Below, piece by piece: positions 1 through 7,026 of a stretch of 15,181 nucleotides of DNA (position 1 is its first letter; each line of letters starts with the position of its first letter). This stretch comes from Clostridium sp. CAG:964 (GTDB lineage: Bacteria; Bacillota; Clostridia; Oscillospirales; Acutalibacteraceae), in NCBI GenBank assembly GCA_000435335.1, contig FR891332.1, positions 53,653 through 68,833 on the forward strand, given 5' to 3'. Made by a program: the position numbers and the translations under genes. Under the pieces are notes generated by a model. That model worked only from the letters and a program-made list of their open reading frames with translations. It did not search any database and had not been told where the DNA came from.

Positions 1-5
1 ACTGT

Positions 6-24
6 GGCTGCTGTAACAGCAGCC
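6..24 (-). terminator. Perfect hairpin just 3' of the tRNA, possible terminator
   Basis: An 8-bp perfect inverted repeat (GGCTGCTG, TAA, CAGCAGCC) lies 7 nt beyond the CCA end of the minus-strand tRNA. It could terminate the tRNA transcript, but any U-tract would lie before base 1 and cannot be seen. It could equally be a processing hairpin between tRNAs. Confidence 0.4.
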
Positions 25-30
25 GTAAAT

Positions 31-106
31 TGGTGGAGATAAAGGGAATCGAACCCTTGACCTTATCAATGCCATTGATACGCTCTTCCGGCTGAGCTAT
101 ATCCCC
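31..106 (-). tRNA. tRNA-Ala (anticodon GGC), CCA encoded
   Basis: Read on the minus strand, the 76-nt sequence folds as a complete cloverleaf: a 7-bp acceptor stem (GGGGATA with TATCTCC), D stem GCTC/GAGC, anticodon stem TATCA/TGATA with loop ATGGCAT, a 5-nt variable region, and T arm AAGGG-TTCGATT-CCCTT. The anticodon is GGC, which reads alanine codons GCC and GCU. The acceptor stem carries the G3:U70 wobble pair recognised by alanyl-tRNA synthetase, which supports the identity independently. A73 and an encoded CCA end are present. Confidence 0.96.
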
Positions 107-124
107 AAGAAATCTATGTGCTTT

Positions 125-154
125 ATTTTACAGCATAGAGGCAGGTGTTTTCAA
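125..154 (-). promoter_or_regulatory. Promoter of tRNA-Ala
   Basis: On the minus strand, TTGAAA (149-154) and TAAAAT (125-130) are separated by 18 nt. Both differ from the SigA consensus at one position. Transcription would start near 118, about 12 nt before the mature tRNA 5' end. Confidence 0.65.
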
Positions 155-171
155 TGACTTTTTTTATGAAA

Positions 172-217
172 TTGCGGTAAATTAAAAATTCTGCTATTTC
201 TATAAAAGCAACCGCAA
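172..217. other. Nested inverted repeat in AT-rich spacer
   Basis: TTGCGGT (172-178) pairs with ACCGCAA (211-217), and an inner TGCT/AGCA pair ends directly against the outer stem. No gene, start site or U-tract goes with it. It may be a structured remnant or a protein site; nothing assigns a role. Confidence 0.3.
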
Positions 218-252
218 AATTTATAAAAAAACTATATTATTATATAAAAATC

Positions 253-269
253 AGCCACCAAGGTCGGCT
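253..269. terminator. Terminator-like hairpin between tRNA and adhE
   Basis: AGCC/GGCT with additional inner pairing (AC/GT, one bulged C) is flanked by an A-run on the left and TTTT on the right, so it could terminate on either strand. No gene in the window obviously needs it, except as an insulator between the divergent tRNA and adhE units. Confidence 0.35.
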
Positions 270-281
270 TTTATAAATTTA

Positions 282-299
282 TTGTTAAAAAAATAACAA
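282..299. promoter_or_regulatory. Rex-type operator candidate, distal
   Basis: An 18-bp dyad, TTGTTA-A6-TAACAA, matches the Rex consensus TTGTTAANNNNTTAACAA at 13 of 14 specified bases. Rex is the NADH/NAD+-sensing repressor that controls adhE in many Firmicutes. It lies about 100 bp upstream of the adhE -35. AT-rich context makes chance matches more likely, but the perfect G/C placement in both half-sites supports it. Confidence 0.55.
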
Positions 300-400
300 A
301 AATTCGCAGCTGTTTTAATCATATTTTACACAATAGTTATATTTATTTTTTAAAAGAAAATTTCTGAAAAAAATGGTGAAAAATATCTTAAAAAAAGATA

Positions 401-418
401 TTGACAATTTTTTAACAA
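401..418. promoter_or_regulatory. Rex-type operator candidate overlapping the adhE -35
   Basis: The 18-mer TTGACAATTTTTTAACAA matches the Rex consensus at 12 of 14 specified bases. The right half-site TTAACAA is perfect, and the two mismatches in the left half are exactly those that turn it into the -35 hexamer TTGACA. A bound repressor would cover the -35 and spacer, blocking RNA polymerase when NADH is low. Confidence 0.6.
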
Positions 419-429
419 GTAATTATAAT
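401..429 (+). promoter_or_regulatory. adhE promoter, exact SigA consensus
   Basis: TTGACA (401-406) and TATAAT (424-429) are separated by exactly 17 nt, a full consensus housekeeping promoter. Transcription should start near 436, giving a 5' UTR of about 80 nt. Such a strong promoter fits a major fermentative enzyme and implies that control comes from a repressor. Confidence 0.92.
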
Positions 430-436
430 GGGTACA

Positions 437-464
437 GTGATAAGCGAAGAAACGGCTTAATCAC
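437..464 (+). other. 5' UTR hairpin at the start of the adhE mRNA
   Basis: GTGATAAGC (437-445) pairs with GCTTAATCAC (455-464) as nine base pairs with one bulged A and a 9-nt loop. It begins right at the predicted transcription start. A 5'-terminal stem commonly stabilises mRNA; another regulatory role is possible but not shown. Confidence 0.5.
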
Positions 465-517
465 CCGAAAGAAGTCAGTTATATTTCTTAACAAATATTT
501 CTAGGAGGACTATATTT

Positions 518-3145
518 ATGGCAAAAAATGCTGAAGCAAAAGCAGAAGTAAAGGTACCTGAAGTAATCGACAATGTTGAAGCTCTTCAGGCAAAGATTCA
601 GGCTATGAGAGCTGCACAGAAGGTATTTGCAACCTACACACAGGAGCAGGTTGACAAAATCTTTAAGGCAGCAGCTATTGCAGCTAACAAGGCTCGTATC
701 CCGCTTGCTAAAATGGCAGTAGAGGAAACAGGTATGGGCGTTGTTGAAGATAAGGTTATCAAGAACAACTATGCTGCAGAGTATATTTTCAACGCTTACA
801 AAAACACAAAGACCTGCGGTGTTATAGAGGAGGACAAAGCTTACGGTACAAAGGTTATCGCTGAGCCTATCGGTCTTATTGCCGCAGTTATTCCTACAAC
901 AAACCCAACATCAACAGCTATCTTTAAGTCACTTATCTGCTTAAAGACAAGAAACGCTATCATCATCAGCCCACACCCTCGTGCAAAGAAGTCTACTATT
1001 GAGGCTGCAAGAATCGTTTTGGAGGCTGCTGTTAAGGCAGGTGCTCCTGAGGGCATTATCGGCTGGATCGATGTTCCGTCACTGGAGCTTACAAACGAAG
1101 TAATGAGAGATGCAGATACAATCCTTGCTACAGGCGGTCCTGGCATGGTTAAGGCTGCTTACTCATCAGGTAAGCCGGCTCTTGGCGTTGGTGCAGGTAA
1201 CACACCTGTTATTATTGACGACACAGCAGACATTAAAATGGCTGTTAGCTCAATTATCCACTCTAAGACATTTGATAACGGTATGATTTGTGCTTCAGAG
1301 CAGTCAGTTACAGTTCTGAAGGGCGTTTATAACGAAGTTAAGAAAGAATTTAAGGACAGAGGCTGCTACTTCCTAAAGGGCGAAGAGCTGGACAAGGTAA
1401 GAAAGACAATTCTTATCAACGGTGCGCTAAACGCTAAGATTGTTGGCCAGAGTGCTTACACAATCGCTCAGTTGGCAGGCGTTGAAGTACCAAAGGAAAC
1501 AAAGGTTCTTATCGGTGAAGTTGAGTCTGTAGATATTTCAGAGGAATTCGCTCACGAGAAGCTTTCTCCTGTACTTGCTATGTACAAGGCTAAGGACTTT
1601 GACGACGCTATTGCAAAGGCAGAGGTATTGGTAGCTGACGGTGGTTACGGTCATACATCTTCACTGTATGTTCACCCTGCTGAGAAAGAAAAAATGGCTA
1701 AGCACCAGGCTGCTATGAAGACTTGCCGTATTCTTGTTAATACACCATCTTCACACGGCGGTATCGGTGACCTTTACAACTTTAAGCTAACTCCATCACT
1801 AACACTTGGCTGTGGTTCTTGGGGCGGTAACTCAGTATCTCATAACGTAGGCGTTATGGATCTGATTAACACAAAGACAGTAGCTGAGAGGAGAGAGAAT
1901 ATGCTTTGGTTTAGAGCACCACAAAAGGTTTACTTTAAGAAGGGCTGTATGCCGGTTGCACTTGACGAGCTTGGCACAGTTATGAACAAGAAAAAGGCAT
2001 TTATCGTTACTGACCAGTTCCTATACAAGAACGGCTATGTAGCACCAATCGAAGAAAAGCTTGATATGATGGGTATTGAGCACACATGCTTCTACGATGT
2101 TAAGCCTGACCCAACACTTGCTTCAGCTATGGAAGGCGTACAGCAGATGAGACTGTTTGAGCCTGATGTTATCATCGCAATGGGCGGTGGTTCAGCAATG
2201 GACGCAGGTAAGATTATGTGGGTTCTATATGAGCACCCGGAAGCAGACTTTATGGATATGGCTATGAGATATATAGACATCCGTAAGAGAGTTTACACAT
2301 TCCCAACAATGGGTGAGAAGGCTACATTCGTTGCTGTTCCTACATCTTCAGGTACAGGTTCTGAGGTTACTCCTTTCGCAGTTATTACAGACGAGAAGAC
2401 AGGCTTGAAGTACCCATTGGCTGACTATCAGCTAATGCCAAATATGGCTATCATTGATGCTGACAATATGATGAACCAGCCTAAGGGCCTAACAAGCGCA
2501 TCAGGTATCGATGCTCTTACACACGCACTTGAGGCATACGCTTCAGTTATGGCTACAGATTACACAGACGGTCTTGCTCTAAAGGCTATGAAGAACATCT
2601 TCACATATTTGCCATCAGCTTACGATAACGGTGCTAAGGACCCTATCGCAAGAGAGAAAATGGCTGATGCTTCTACAATGGCAGGTATGGCATTTGCTAA
2701 CGCATTCCTAGGTGTTTGCCACTCAATGGCACATAAGCTGGGTGCTTACCACCACCTGCCACACGGTATTGCAAACGCTCTTCTAATCACAATGATTATG
2801 AGATACAATGCTGATCCGGTACCTGTAAAGATGGGTACATTCTCACAGTACCAGTATCCACACACACTTGAGAGATATGTTGAGTGTGCTAACTTCTGCG
2901 GCGTATCAGGTAAGAACGACCAGGAGACACTTGACCTGTTCATCGATAAGATTGAGGCTCTAAAAGAGAGAGTTGGCATTAAGAAGACAATCGCTGATTA
3001 CGGTGTTTCTGAGGAAGACTTCCTTGCTACACTTGACGAAATGTCAGAAATGGCATTTGATGACCAGTGTACAGGTGCTAACCCAAGATACCCATTGATT
3101 TCCGAAATTAAGGAAATGTATCTAAAGGCTTACTACGGTAAGTAA
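518..3145 (+). CDS. adhE: Bifunctional acetaldehyde-CoA / alcohol dehydrogenase
   Basis: AdhE reduces acetyl-CoA to acetaldehyde and then to ethanol, each step using NADH, and so reoxidises NADH in fermentation. The 875-residue length is typical of the family. The N-terminal aldehyde dehydrogenase domain (about 15-450) carries the catalytic cysteine C258 in the NGMICASEQS motif. The C-terminal iron-dependent alcohol dehydrogenase domain (about 465-875) has the nucleotide-binding MGGGSAMDAGK motif (555-565) and the expected iron ligands D665, H669, H735 and H749, with the same mutual spacing as in E. coli AdhE. Residues between the domains match the usual linker. The protein is known to form spirosome filaments in the cytoplasm. 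The start is supported by AGGAGG at 503-508. Codon use is strongly biased (ACA, GCT and CTT/CTA favoured), unlike the genes downstream and consistent with very high expression. It is monocistronic, with its own promoter and terminator; Rex-like operators suggest redox control. Confidence 0.98.
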   Translation: MAKNAEAKAEVKVPEVIDNVEALQAKIQAMRAAQKVFATYTQEQVDKIFKAAAIAANKARIPLAKMAVEETGMGVVEDKVIKNNYAAEYIFNAYKNTKTCGVIEEDKAYGTKVIAEPIGLIAAVIPTTNPTSTAIFKSLICLKTRNAIIISPHPRAKKSTIEAARIVLEAAVKAGAPEGIIGWIDVPSLELTNEVMRDADTILATGGPGMVKAAYSSGKPALGVGAGNTPVIIDDTADIKMAVSSIIHSKTFDNGMICASEQSVTVLKGVYNEVKKEFKDRGCYFLKGEELDKVRKTILINGALNAKIVGQSAYTIAQLAGVEVPKETKVLIGEVESVDISEEFAHEKLSPVLAMYKAKDFDDAIAKAEVLVADGGYGHTSSLYVHPAEKEKMAKHQAAMKTCRILVNTPSSHGGIGDLYNFKLTPSLTLGCGSWGGNSVSHNVGVMDLINTKTVAERRENMLWFRAPQKVYFKKGCMPVALDELGTVMNKKKAFIVTDQFLYKNGYVAPIEEKLDMMGIEHTCFYDVKPDPTLASAMEGVQQMRLFEPDVIIAMGGGSAMDAGKIMWVLYEHPEADFMDMAMRYIDIRKRVYTFPTMGEKATFVAVPTSSGTGSEVTPFAVITDEKTGLKYPLADYQLMPNMAIIDADNMMNQPKGLTSASGIDALTHALEAYASVMATDYTDGLALKAMKNIFTYLPSAYDNGAKDPIAREKMADASTMAGMAFANAFLGVCHSMAHKLGAYHHLPHGIANALLITMIMRYNADPVPVKMGTFSQYQYPHTLERYVECANFCGVSGKNDQETLDLFIDKIEALKERVGIKKTIADYGVSEEDFLATLDEMSEMAFDDQCTGANPRYPLISEIKEMYLKAYYGK

Positions 3146-3188
3146 TTTACAGACAACCAGTTTACACATTTTTGTCATAAATATAACA

Positions 3189-3227
3189 GTGCAGGGCAAC
3201 GCCGATAGGTGTTGCCCTGTGCTTTTT
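3189..3227 (+). terminator. Rho-independent terminator of adhE
   Basis: A 12-bp stem (GTGCAGGGCAAC with GTTGCCCTGTGC, two G-U pairs) and a 10-nt loop are followed by TTTTT, 43 nt after the adhE stop codon. Confidence 0.92.
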
Positions 3228-3243
3228 ACAGAATTTATCGGTG

Positions 3244-3272
3244 TTGACAAAACTAATATGTTGCTGTAGAAT
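3244..3272 (+). promoter_or_regulatory. Promoter of the thiamine operon
   Basis: TTGACA (3244-3249) and TAGAAT (3267-3272) are spaced by 17 nt. Transcription would start near 3279, just ahead of the TPP riboswitch aptamer. Confidence 0.85.
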
Positions 3273-3290
3273 ATACAAGTAAAAAGAATA

Positions 3291-3402
3291 TTTGCAGGGG
3301 GACTAAAGCCGCCACACATTGGTAATGCCGGGCGGCGATTAGTTGAGAAGGTAAAACCTGACCCTTTGAACCTGTTAGTTAATACTACCGTAGGGAGCAG
3401 TT
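3291..3402 (+). ncRNA. TPP riboswitch (thi box)
   Basis: The conserved TPP aptamer segments occur in order: GGGG (3297-3300), TTGAGA (3343-3348, usual form CTGAGA), ACCCTTTGAACCTG (3361-3374) and CCGTAGGGA near 3388-3396. The optional P3 stem is long and strong (ACTAA plus GCCGCC paired with GGCGGC plus TTAGT). It binds thiamine pyrophosphate and lies directly upstream of thiD, thiC and thiE, so it should switch the operon off when TPP is plentiful. An intrinsic terminator follows within 30 nt, which points to transcriptional control. P1 is short (about 4 bp). Confidence 0.95.
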
Positions 3403-3430
3403 AAATAAGCTATGCGCTGTTTAGTAATTT

Positions 3431-3468
3431 AAAGCACCTGTACATTGTATGTAGGTGCTTTTATTTTT
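3431..3468 (+). terminator. Riboswitch-controlled intrinsic terminator
   Basis: AAAGCACCTGTA pairs with TGTAGGTGCTTT (12 bp, two G-U) and is followed by TTTTATTTTT, lying between the TPP aptamer and thiD. The exact antiterminator is not clear; TTAAAT (3402-3407) can pair with ATTTAA (3427-3432) at the terminator's left edge and is one candidate. Confidence 0.88.
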
Positions 3469-3530
3469 GCTGTGGCGTTTAGAGTATGATTTTTATTATT
3501 ATGTTAATGAAAGTGCTGTGAGGAATTTTT

Positions 3531-4331
3531 ATGAAAAATTGTCTTACTATTGCCGGCTCTGACTGTAGTGCAGGAGCAGGCATACAGGCAGACATAAAGG
3601 CTATGAGTGCCTGCGGCGTATATGCCATGAGCGTTATAACCTCTGTTGTTGCAGAAAACACAAGCAGAGTTGTTTCTGTATATGACTTACCCGATGAGGT
3701 TATTAAACAGCAAATAGACGCAGTATTTGAGGATATTTCTGTTGACGGCGTAAAAATTGGAATGATAAAAAGCCCGTCTATAATGCAGGCAGTTGCGGAA
3801 AAGCTAAAACAATATTCACCGTGTAATGTTGTTGCAGACCCGGTTATGTCGGCTAAGGACGGCTGTGCATTAATGGACGAGGCGGTGCTTGATGTGCTTA
3901 AAAATGAGATTATACCTGCCTGTACACTGCTTACGCCTAACATACCGGAGGCTGAGCTGATAGCACAAATGAAAATAGATTCTCAAAGGGATATGATGCT
4001 GTGTGCTAAAAAAATTTATGCAATGGGCTGCGGTGCCGTGCTTGTAAAGGGCGGGCATTACGGCGGTATGCCCATTGATATTTTGTATGACGGCAACGGC
4101 TTTTATAAGTATTCTTCACCTAGGATTAACACAAAAAACACCCACGGTACAGGCTGTACGCTTTCTTCTGCCATTACGGCGTTTTTAGCTAAGGGCAACA
4201 GCATACAGCAGTCTGTTTTGCTGGGCAAAAGGTATGTTTATAACGCAATAAAAAATTCTTTGGAAATCGGCAAAGGGCATGGTCCCTTGCACCATTTTTA
4301 TGACTATTATTCTATGAAAGGTTTTGAGTAA
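3531..4331 (+). CDS. thiD: Hydroxymethylpyrimidine / phosphomethylpyrimidine kinase
   Basis: ThiD phosphorylates 4-amino-5-hydroxymethyl-2-methylpyrimidine (HMP) and then HMP-phosphate to HMP-diphosphate, the pyrimidine donor for thiamine synthesis. The 266-residue length is normal for this ribokinase-fold family. Diagnostic segments are the N-terminal IAGSDCSAGAGIQADIKA (about 7-24), the VADPVMSAKDG stretch, LLTPNIPEAE, and the C-terminal anion-hole motif NTHGTGCTLSSAI with its catalytic region. The ATG follows a modest Shine-Dalgarno (GAGGA, 3518-3522). The stop codon abuts the thiC start directly, so the two are co-translated under the TPP riboswitch. Salvage or pyridoxal kinase activity is possible in this family, but the operon makes the HMP role clear. 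Confidence 0.96.
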   Translation: MKNCLTIAGSDCSAGAGIQADIKAMSACGVYAMSVITSVVAENTSRVVSVYDLPDEVIKQQIDAVFEDISVDGVKIGMIKSPSIMQAVAEKLKQYSPCNVVADPVMSAKDGCALMDEAVLDVLKNEIIPACTLLTPNIPEAELIAQMKIDSQRDMMLCAKKIYAMGCGAVLVKGGHYGGMPIDILYDGNGFYKYSSPRINTKNTHGTGCTLSSAITAFLAKGNSIQQSVLLGKRYVYNAIKNSLEIGKGHGPLHHFYDYYSMKGFE

Positions 4332-5645
4332 ATGAGAAATTATGCAACACAAATGGAGGCGGCTAAAAAAGGGATAATCACTCCTGAAATGAAGATAGTT
4401 GCTAAAAAGGAAAATATTGAAGAGGATAAGCTAATGGAGCTTGTAGCCTGCGGACAGGTGGCTATACCTTGCAATATTAACCACAAGTCGATTTCACCTG
4501 AGGGAATCGGTACAGGTATGAAAACAAAAATTAATGTTAATTTGGGCATTTCGGGCGACTGTAAAAATTATGATGTAGAAATGCAAAAGGTAGATATGGC
4601 TATAAAGTTTGGTGCTGAAGCCATTATGGATTTAAGCAACTACGGCAAAACCAATACATTCAGAACACAGCTTATTGAAAAATCACCTGCAATGATAGGC
4701 ACAGTTCCTATGTACGACGCAATAGGCTACCTTGATAAGGATTTGCTTGAAATTTCCGCACAGGATTTTCTAAGGGTTGTTCGTGCCCACGCAGAAGAGG
4801 GCGTTGACTTTATGACAATACACGCCGGTATTAACAAAAGGGCAGTAGAGGCCTTTAGGCGTGACGGCAGAAAAATGAATATTGTTTCCCGTGGCGGCTC
4901 ACTGTTGTTTGCTTGGATGGCTATGACAGGCAACGAAAACCCTTTCTTTGAGTATTACGATGAGGTTTTGGATATTTTAAGAGAATACGATGTTACTATC
5001 AGCTTAGGTGACGCTTTGCGCCCAGGTTGTATTGACGACAGCACAGACGCAGGACAGATTTCTGAATTAATAGAGCTGGGCAACCTTACAAAAAGAGCAT
5101 GGGAAAAGGATGTTCAGGTTATGGTTGAGGGCCCGGGACATATGGCAATGGACGAAATAGCCGCAAATATGAAGCTGCAAAAAAGACTTTGCCACAACGC
5201 ACCGTTCTATGTGCTTGGCCCGTTGGTAACGGATATTGCACCGGGTTATGACCATATTACAAGTGCTATAGGCGGCGCTATTGCGGCTGCAAGCGGTGCA
5301 GACTTCTTGTGCTATGTAACGCCTGCCGAGCATTTAAGACTGCCTGACCTTAGCGATGTTAAGGAGGGCATAGTGGCAAGTAAAATTGCAGCACACGCCG
5401 CAGATATTGCAAAGGGAATAAAGGGTGCAAGAGATGCTGACAACCAAATGGCAGAGGCAAGACATGTAATGGATTGGGACAGAATGTTTGAAATTGCCAT
5501 TGACGGTGAAAAGGCAAGAGAATATTTTGAAAGTACACCTCCCGCAGATAGACATACCTGCTCAATGTGTGGTAAAATGTGTGCAGTAAGAACTACTAAT
5601 ATGATTTTAGAGGGAAAAGAGGTTAAATTCTGTTCCGAAAAGTAA
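4332..5645 (+). CDS. thiC: Phosphomethylpyrimidine synthase ThiC
   Basis: ThiC is a radical-SAM enzyme that rearranges aminoimidazole ribotide (AIR) from the purine pathway into HMP-phosphate. The 437-residue protein is the short form found in Firmicutes and archaea, lacking the N-terminal extension of the proteobacterial enzyme. Recognisable blocks include SPEGIGTGMKTKINVNLG, DLSNYGKTNTFR, PMYDAIG, TIHAG, SRGGSL, LRPGCIDDSTDAGQ, VEGPGHMAMDEI, PLVTDIAPGYDHITSAIGGA and CYVTPAEHL. The C-terminal cluster-binding cysteines are C410, C413 and C417 (CX2CX3C), one residue tighter than the CX2CX4C of long ThiC proteins; this shortened spacing is, as far as I recall, usual in short forms. Its start codon follows the thiD stop with no gap, and GAAAGG (4316-4321) inside thiD serves as ribosome binding site. 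Confidence 0.97.
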   Translation: MRNYATQMEAAKKGIITPEMKIVAKKENIEEDKLMELVACGQVAIPCNINHKSISPEGIGTGMKTKINVNLGISGDCKNYDVEMQKVDMAIKFGAEAIMDLSNYGKTNTFRTQLIEKSPAMIGTVPMYDAIGYLDKDLLEISAQDFLRVVRAHAEEGVDFMTIHAGINKRAVEAFRRDGRKMNIVSRGGSLLFAWMAMTGNENPFFEYYDEVLDILREYDVTISLGDALRPGCIDDSTDAGQISELIELGNLTKRAWEKDVQVMVEGPGHMAMDEIAANMKLQKRLCHNAPFYVLGPLVTDIAPGYDHITSAIGGAIAAASGADFLCYVTPAEHLRLPDLSDVKEGIVASKIAAHAADIAKGIKGARDADNQMAEARHVMDWDRMFEIAIDGEKAREYFESTPPADRHTCSMCGKMCAVRTTNMILEGKEVKFCSEK

Positions 5646-5708
5646 GGTATACTGTACCTGCTGTGCGGAGCAGAGCCTACAAACGCACATTTAGCCTTGG
5701 GTAAGAAT

Positions 5709-6344
5709 ATGGATAAAAGTAAAATTGACTACTCGCTTTATTTATGTACCGACCGCAGTCTTATGACGGCACCAACCCTAGAGCAGGCTGTAAACGACGC
5801 CATAAAAGGCGGCTGTACCGTTGTACAGCTTCGTGAAAAGCACGCAACCTCAAGGGAGTTTTATCAGCTGGCATTGTCCCTTAAGAGAATAACCGGATAT
5901 TATGGCATACCTCTTATAATTAACGACAGGCTCGACATTGCCGCCGCAGTAAATGCCGAGGGAGTTCATTTAGGACAAAAGGATTTACCGGCGGACATTG
6001 CACGGGCTGTTTTAGGGGAAGAAAAGATTATAGGTGTTTCGGCTAATAATTTACAGGCAGCTATTAACGCAGAGCTTGACGGTGCAGACTATATAGGCGT
6101 AGGTGCGGTTTTTCAAACATCTACAAAAACAGATACCAAGCCTGTAACTATTGACAAGCTGAAGGAAATACGCTCGGCGGTAAAAATTCCTATGGTGGCA
6201 ATAGGTGGAATTAAACGCAGTAACATTTCACAGCTGAACGGTACGGGAATTAACGGTGTGGCTGTAGTGTCGGCAGTAATAGGAAGCAAAAATATTACTG
6301 CCGCCGCAAGAGAGCTAAAGGCACTGTTTAACCCTTTTGTCTGA
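5709..6344 (+). CDS. thiE: Thiamine phosphate synthase
   Basis: ThiE couples HMP-diphosphate with hydroxyethylthiazole phosphate to give thiamine phosphate, releasing pyrophosphate. The TIM-barrel protein (211 residues from this start) has the family blocks YLCTDRS near the N terminus, VVQLREKHATSREF, IPLIINDRLDIAAAVNAEGV with HLGQKDLP, IGVSANN, GADYIGVGAVFQTSTKTD and VAIGGI. The last two bind the phosphate and diphosphate groups. I prefer the ATG at 5709; an in-frame TTG at 5697 would add four residues. Neither has a strong Shine-Dalgarno, and translation may depend on coupling with thiC, 63 nt upstream. It is the last gene of the riboswitch-controlled operon. TenI-like homologues resemble ThiE, but the intact motifs and context favour ThiE. 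Confidence 0.94.
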   Translation: MDKSKIDYSLYLCTDRSLMTAPTLEQAVNDAIKGGCTVVQLREKHATSREFYQLALSLKRITGYYGIPLIINDRLDIAAAVNAEGVHLGQKDLPADIARAVLGEEKIIGVSANNLQAAINAELDGADYIGVGAVFQTSTKTDTKPVTIDKLKEIRSAVKIPMVAIGGIKRSNISQLNGTGINGVAVVSAVIGSKNITAAARELKALFNPFV

Positions 6345-6363
6345 TAAAAAAGGGTGCGGTTTT
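6331..6363 (+). terminator. Possible terminator of thiE
   Basis: ACCCTTTT (6331-6338) pairs with AAAAGGGT (6348-6355), with TTTT shortly after. The left arm lies in the last codons of thiE and the loop contains the stop codon. The stem is AU-rich on the loop side and the T-tract is short, so termination may be partial. Confidence 0.5.
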
Positions 6364-6369
6364 CAGCTG

Positions 6370-6398
6370 TTTACAAATACTTAATTTTATGCTACAAT
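6370..6398 (+). promoter_or_regulatory. Promoter of the DUF2798 gene
   Basis: TTTACA (6370-6375) and TACAAT (6393-6398) are separated by 17 nt; each hexamer is one base off consensus. The start point would be near 6405, giving a leader of about 104 nt. Confidence 0.8.
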
Positions 6399-6404
6399 GA
6401 ATAT

Positions 6405-6508
6405 GTTAAGTAGAATATGGTTTTATTGGAAACGCACATCCTCCCGGATGATTAACGAACAACACAATTTCTGCAAGTTATTTGTTAATCATTTAAGGAG
6501 GATTTTTT
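6405..6508 (+). promoter_or_regulatory. Structured leader able to sequester the Shine-Dalgarno (candidate riboregulator)
   Basis: Two mutually exclusive folds can be read. Fold 1 is a small hairpin, CATCC-TCCC-GGATG (6437-6450). Fold 2 is a long hairpin in which ATCCTCC (6438-6444) pairs perfectly with GGAGGAT (6497-6503), covering the ribosome binding site, extended by ATGATTAAC (6448-6456) pairing with GTTAATCAT (6484-6492) around a 27-nt loop. Fold 2 would block translation and fold 1 would free it. I recognise no known riboswitch class. The ATGATTAAC dyad could alternatively be a DNA operator. Confidence 0.55.
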
Positions 6509-6973
6509 ATGCCAAAGACTAAATTTCAAGAGGTTATTTTTACCGTAATGATGGTATTCGTTATGGTGTACGCTATGGTGTGCTATAATATTGCACTAAG
6601 CTGTGGGAAAATGAGCAATGCTGTATTTGTAAATGCCATTAATGAACTGCCAATAATGATGGCTGTTGCCTTTATTGTTGATTTTTTTGCAGTAGGTCAT
6701 ATTGCTAAATATTTAACCTTTAGAATAGTAAACCCAAAGGACGACAATCCCTTTCACATTGTGCTGGGTATATCTGCAATATCAGTGGCATTTATGTGCC
6801 CTGTTATGAGCTTGGCGGCTACGCTGCTGTTCAAAAACGCAGGTGCCGAGGTTGTGTCTGTCTGGCTGCAAACAACAGCTTTAAATTACCCAATGGCCTT
6901 TTTCTGGCAGTTGTTTTTTGCAGGTCCGCTTGTTAGGTTTATTTTTAAAAGAATTTTCAGAACAGCTAAATAA
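6509..6973 (+). CDS. DUF2798-family small membrane protein
   Basis: This 154-residue protein is almost entirely hydrophobic, with about four predicted membrane helices (roughly residues 9-30, 43-68, 80-108 and 119-148) and basic ends. The opening MPKTKFQEVIFTVMMVFVMV and a second similar half starting near NPFHIV fit my memory of the DUF2798 family, which has two repeated hydrophobic modules and no established function. The start is secured by an optimal AAGGAGG (6495-6501), eight bases before the ATG. The gene has its own promoter and a leader that can fold over this ribosome binding site, so its translation looks conditional. It is isolated between the thiamine operon and the HIT-comEC operon. 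An integral membrane location is clear; transport or stress roles would be guesses. Confidence 0.8.
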   Translation: MPKTKFQEVIFTVMMVFVMVYAMVCYNIALSCGKMSNAVFVNAINELPIMMAVAFIVDFFAVGHIAKYLTFRIVNPKDDNPFHIVLGISAISVAFMCPVMSLAATLLFKNAGAEVVSVWLQTTALNYPMAFFWQLFFAGPLVRFIFKRIFRTAK

Positions 6974-7026
6974 TACTGTGCTTTTAGCTTAGAGTACAAA
7001 TGGTTTAACAAAATTATATAAAAAAC

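Noticed and set aside
3479..3943. Minus-strand 154-codon open frame opposite thiD
   Set aside because: It is antisense to a clearly conserved enzyme gene, with no ribosome binding site or family resemblance.
6403..6523. Open frame across the DUF2798 leader (from ATG 6403, or ATG 6448) overlapping the gene start
   Set aside because: The first ATG is at or before the likely transcription start and the second has no Shine-Dalgarno. The open frame is short enough to occur by chance, although a leader peptide cannot be fully excluded.
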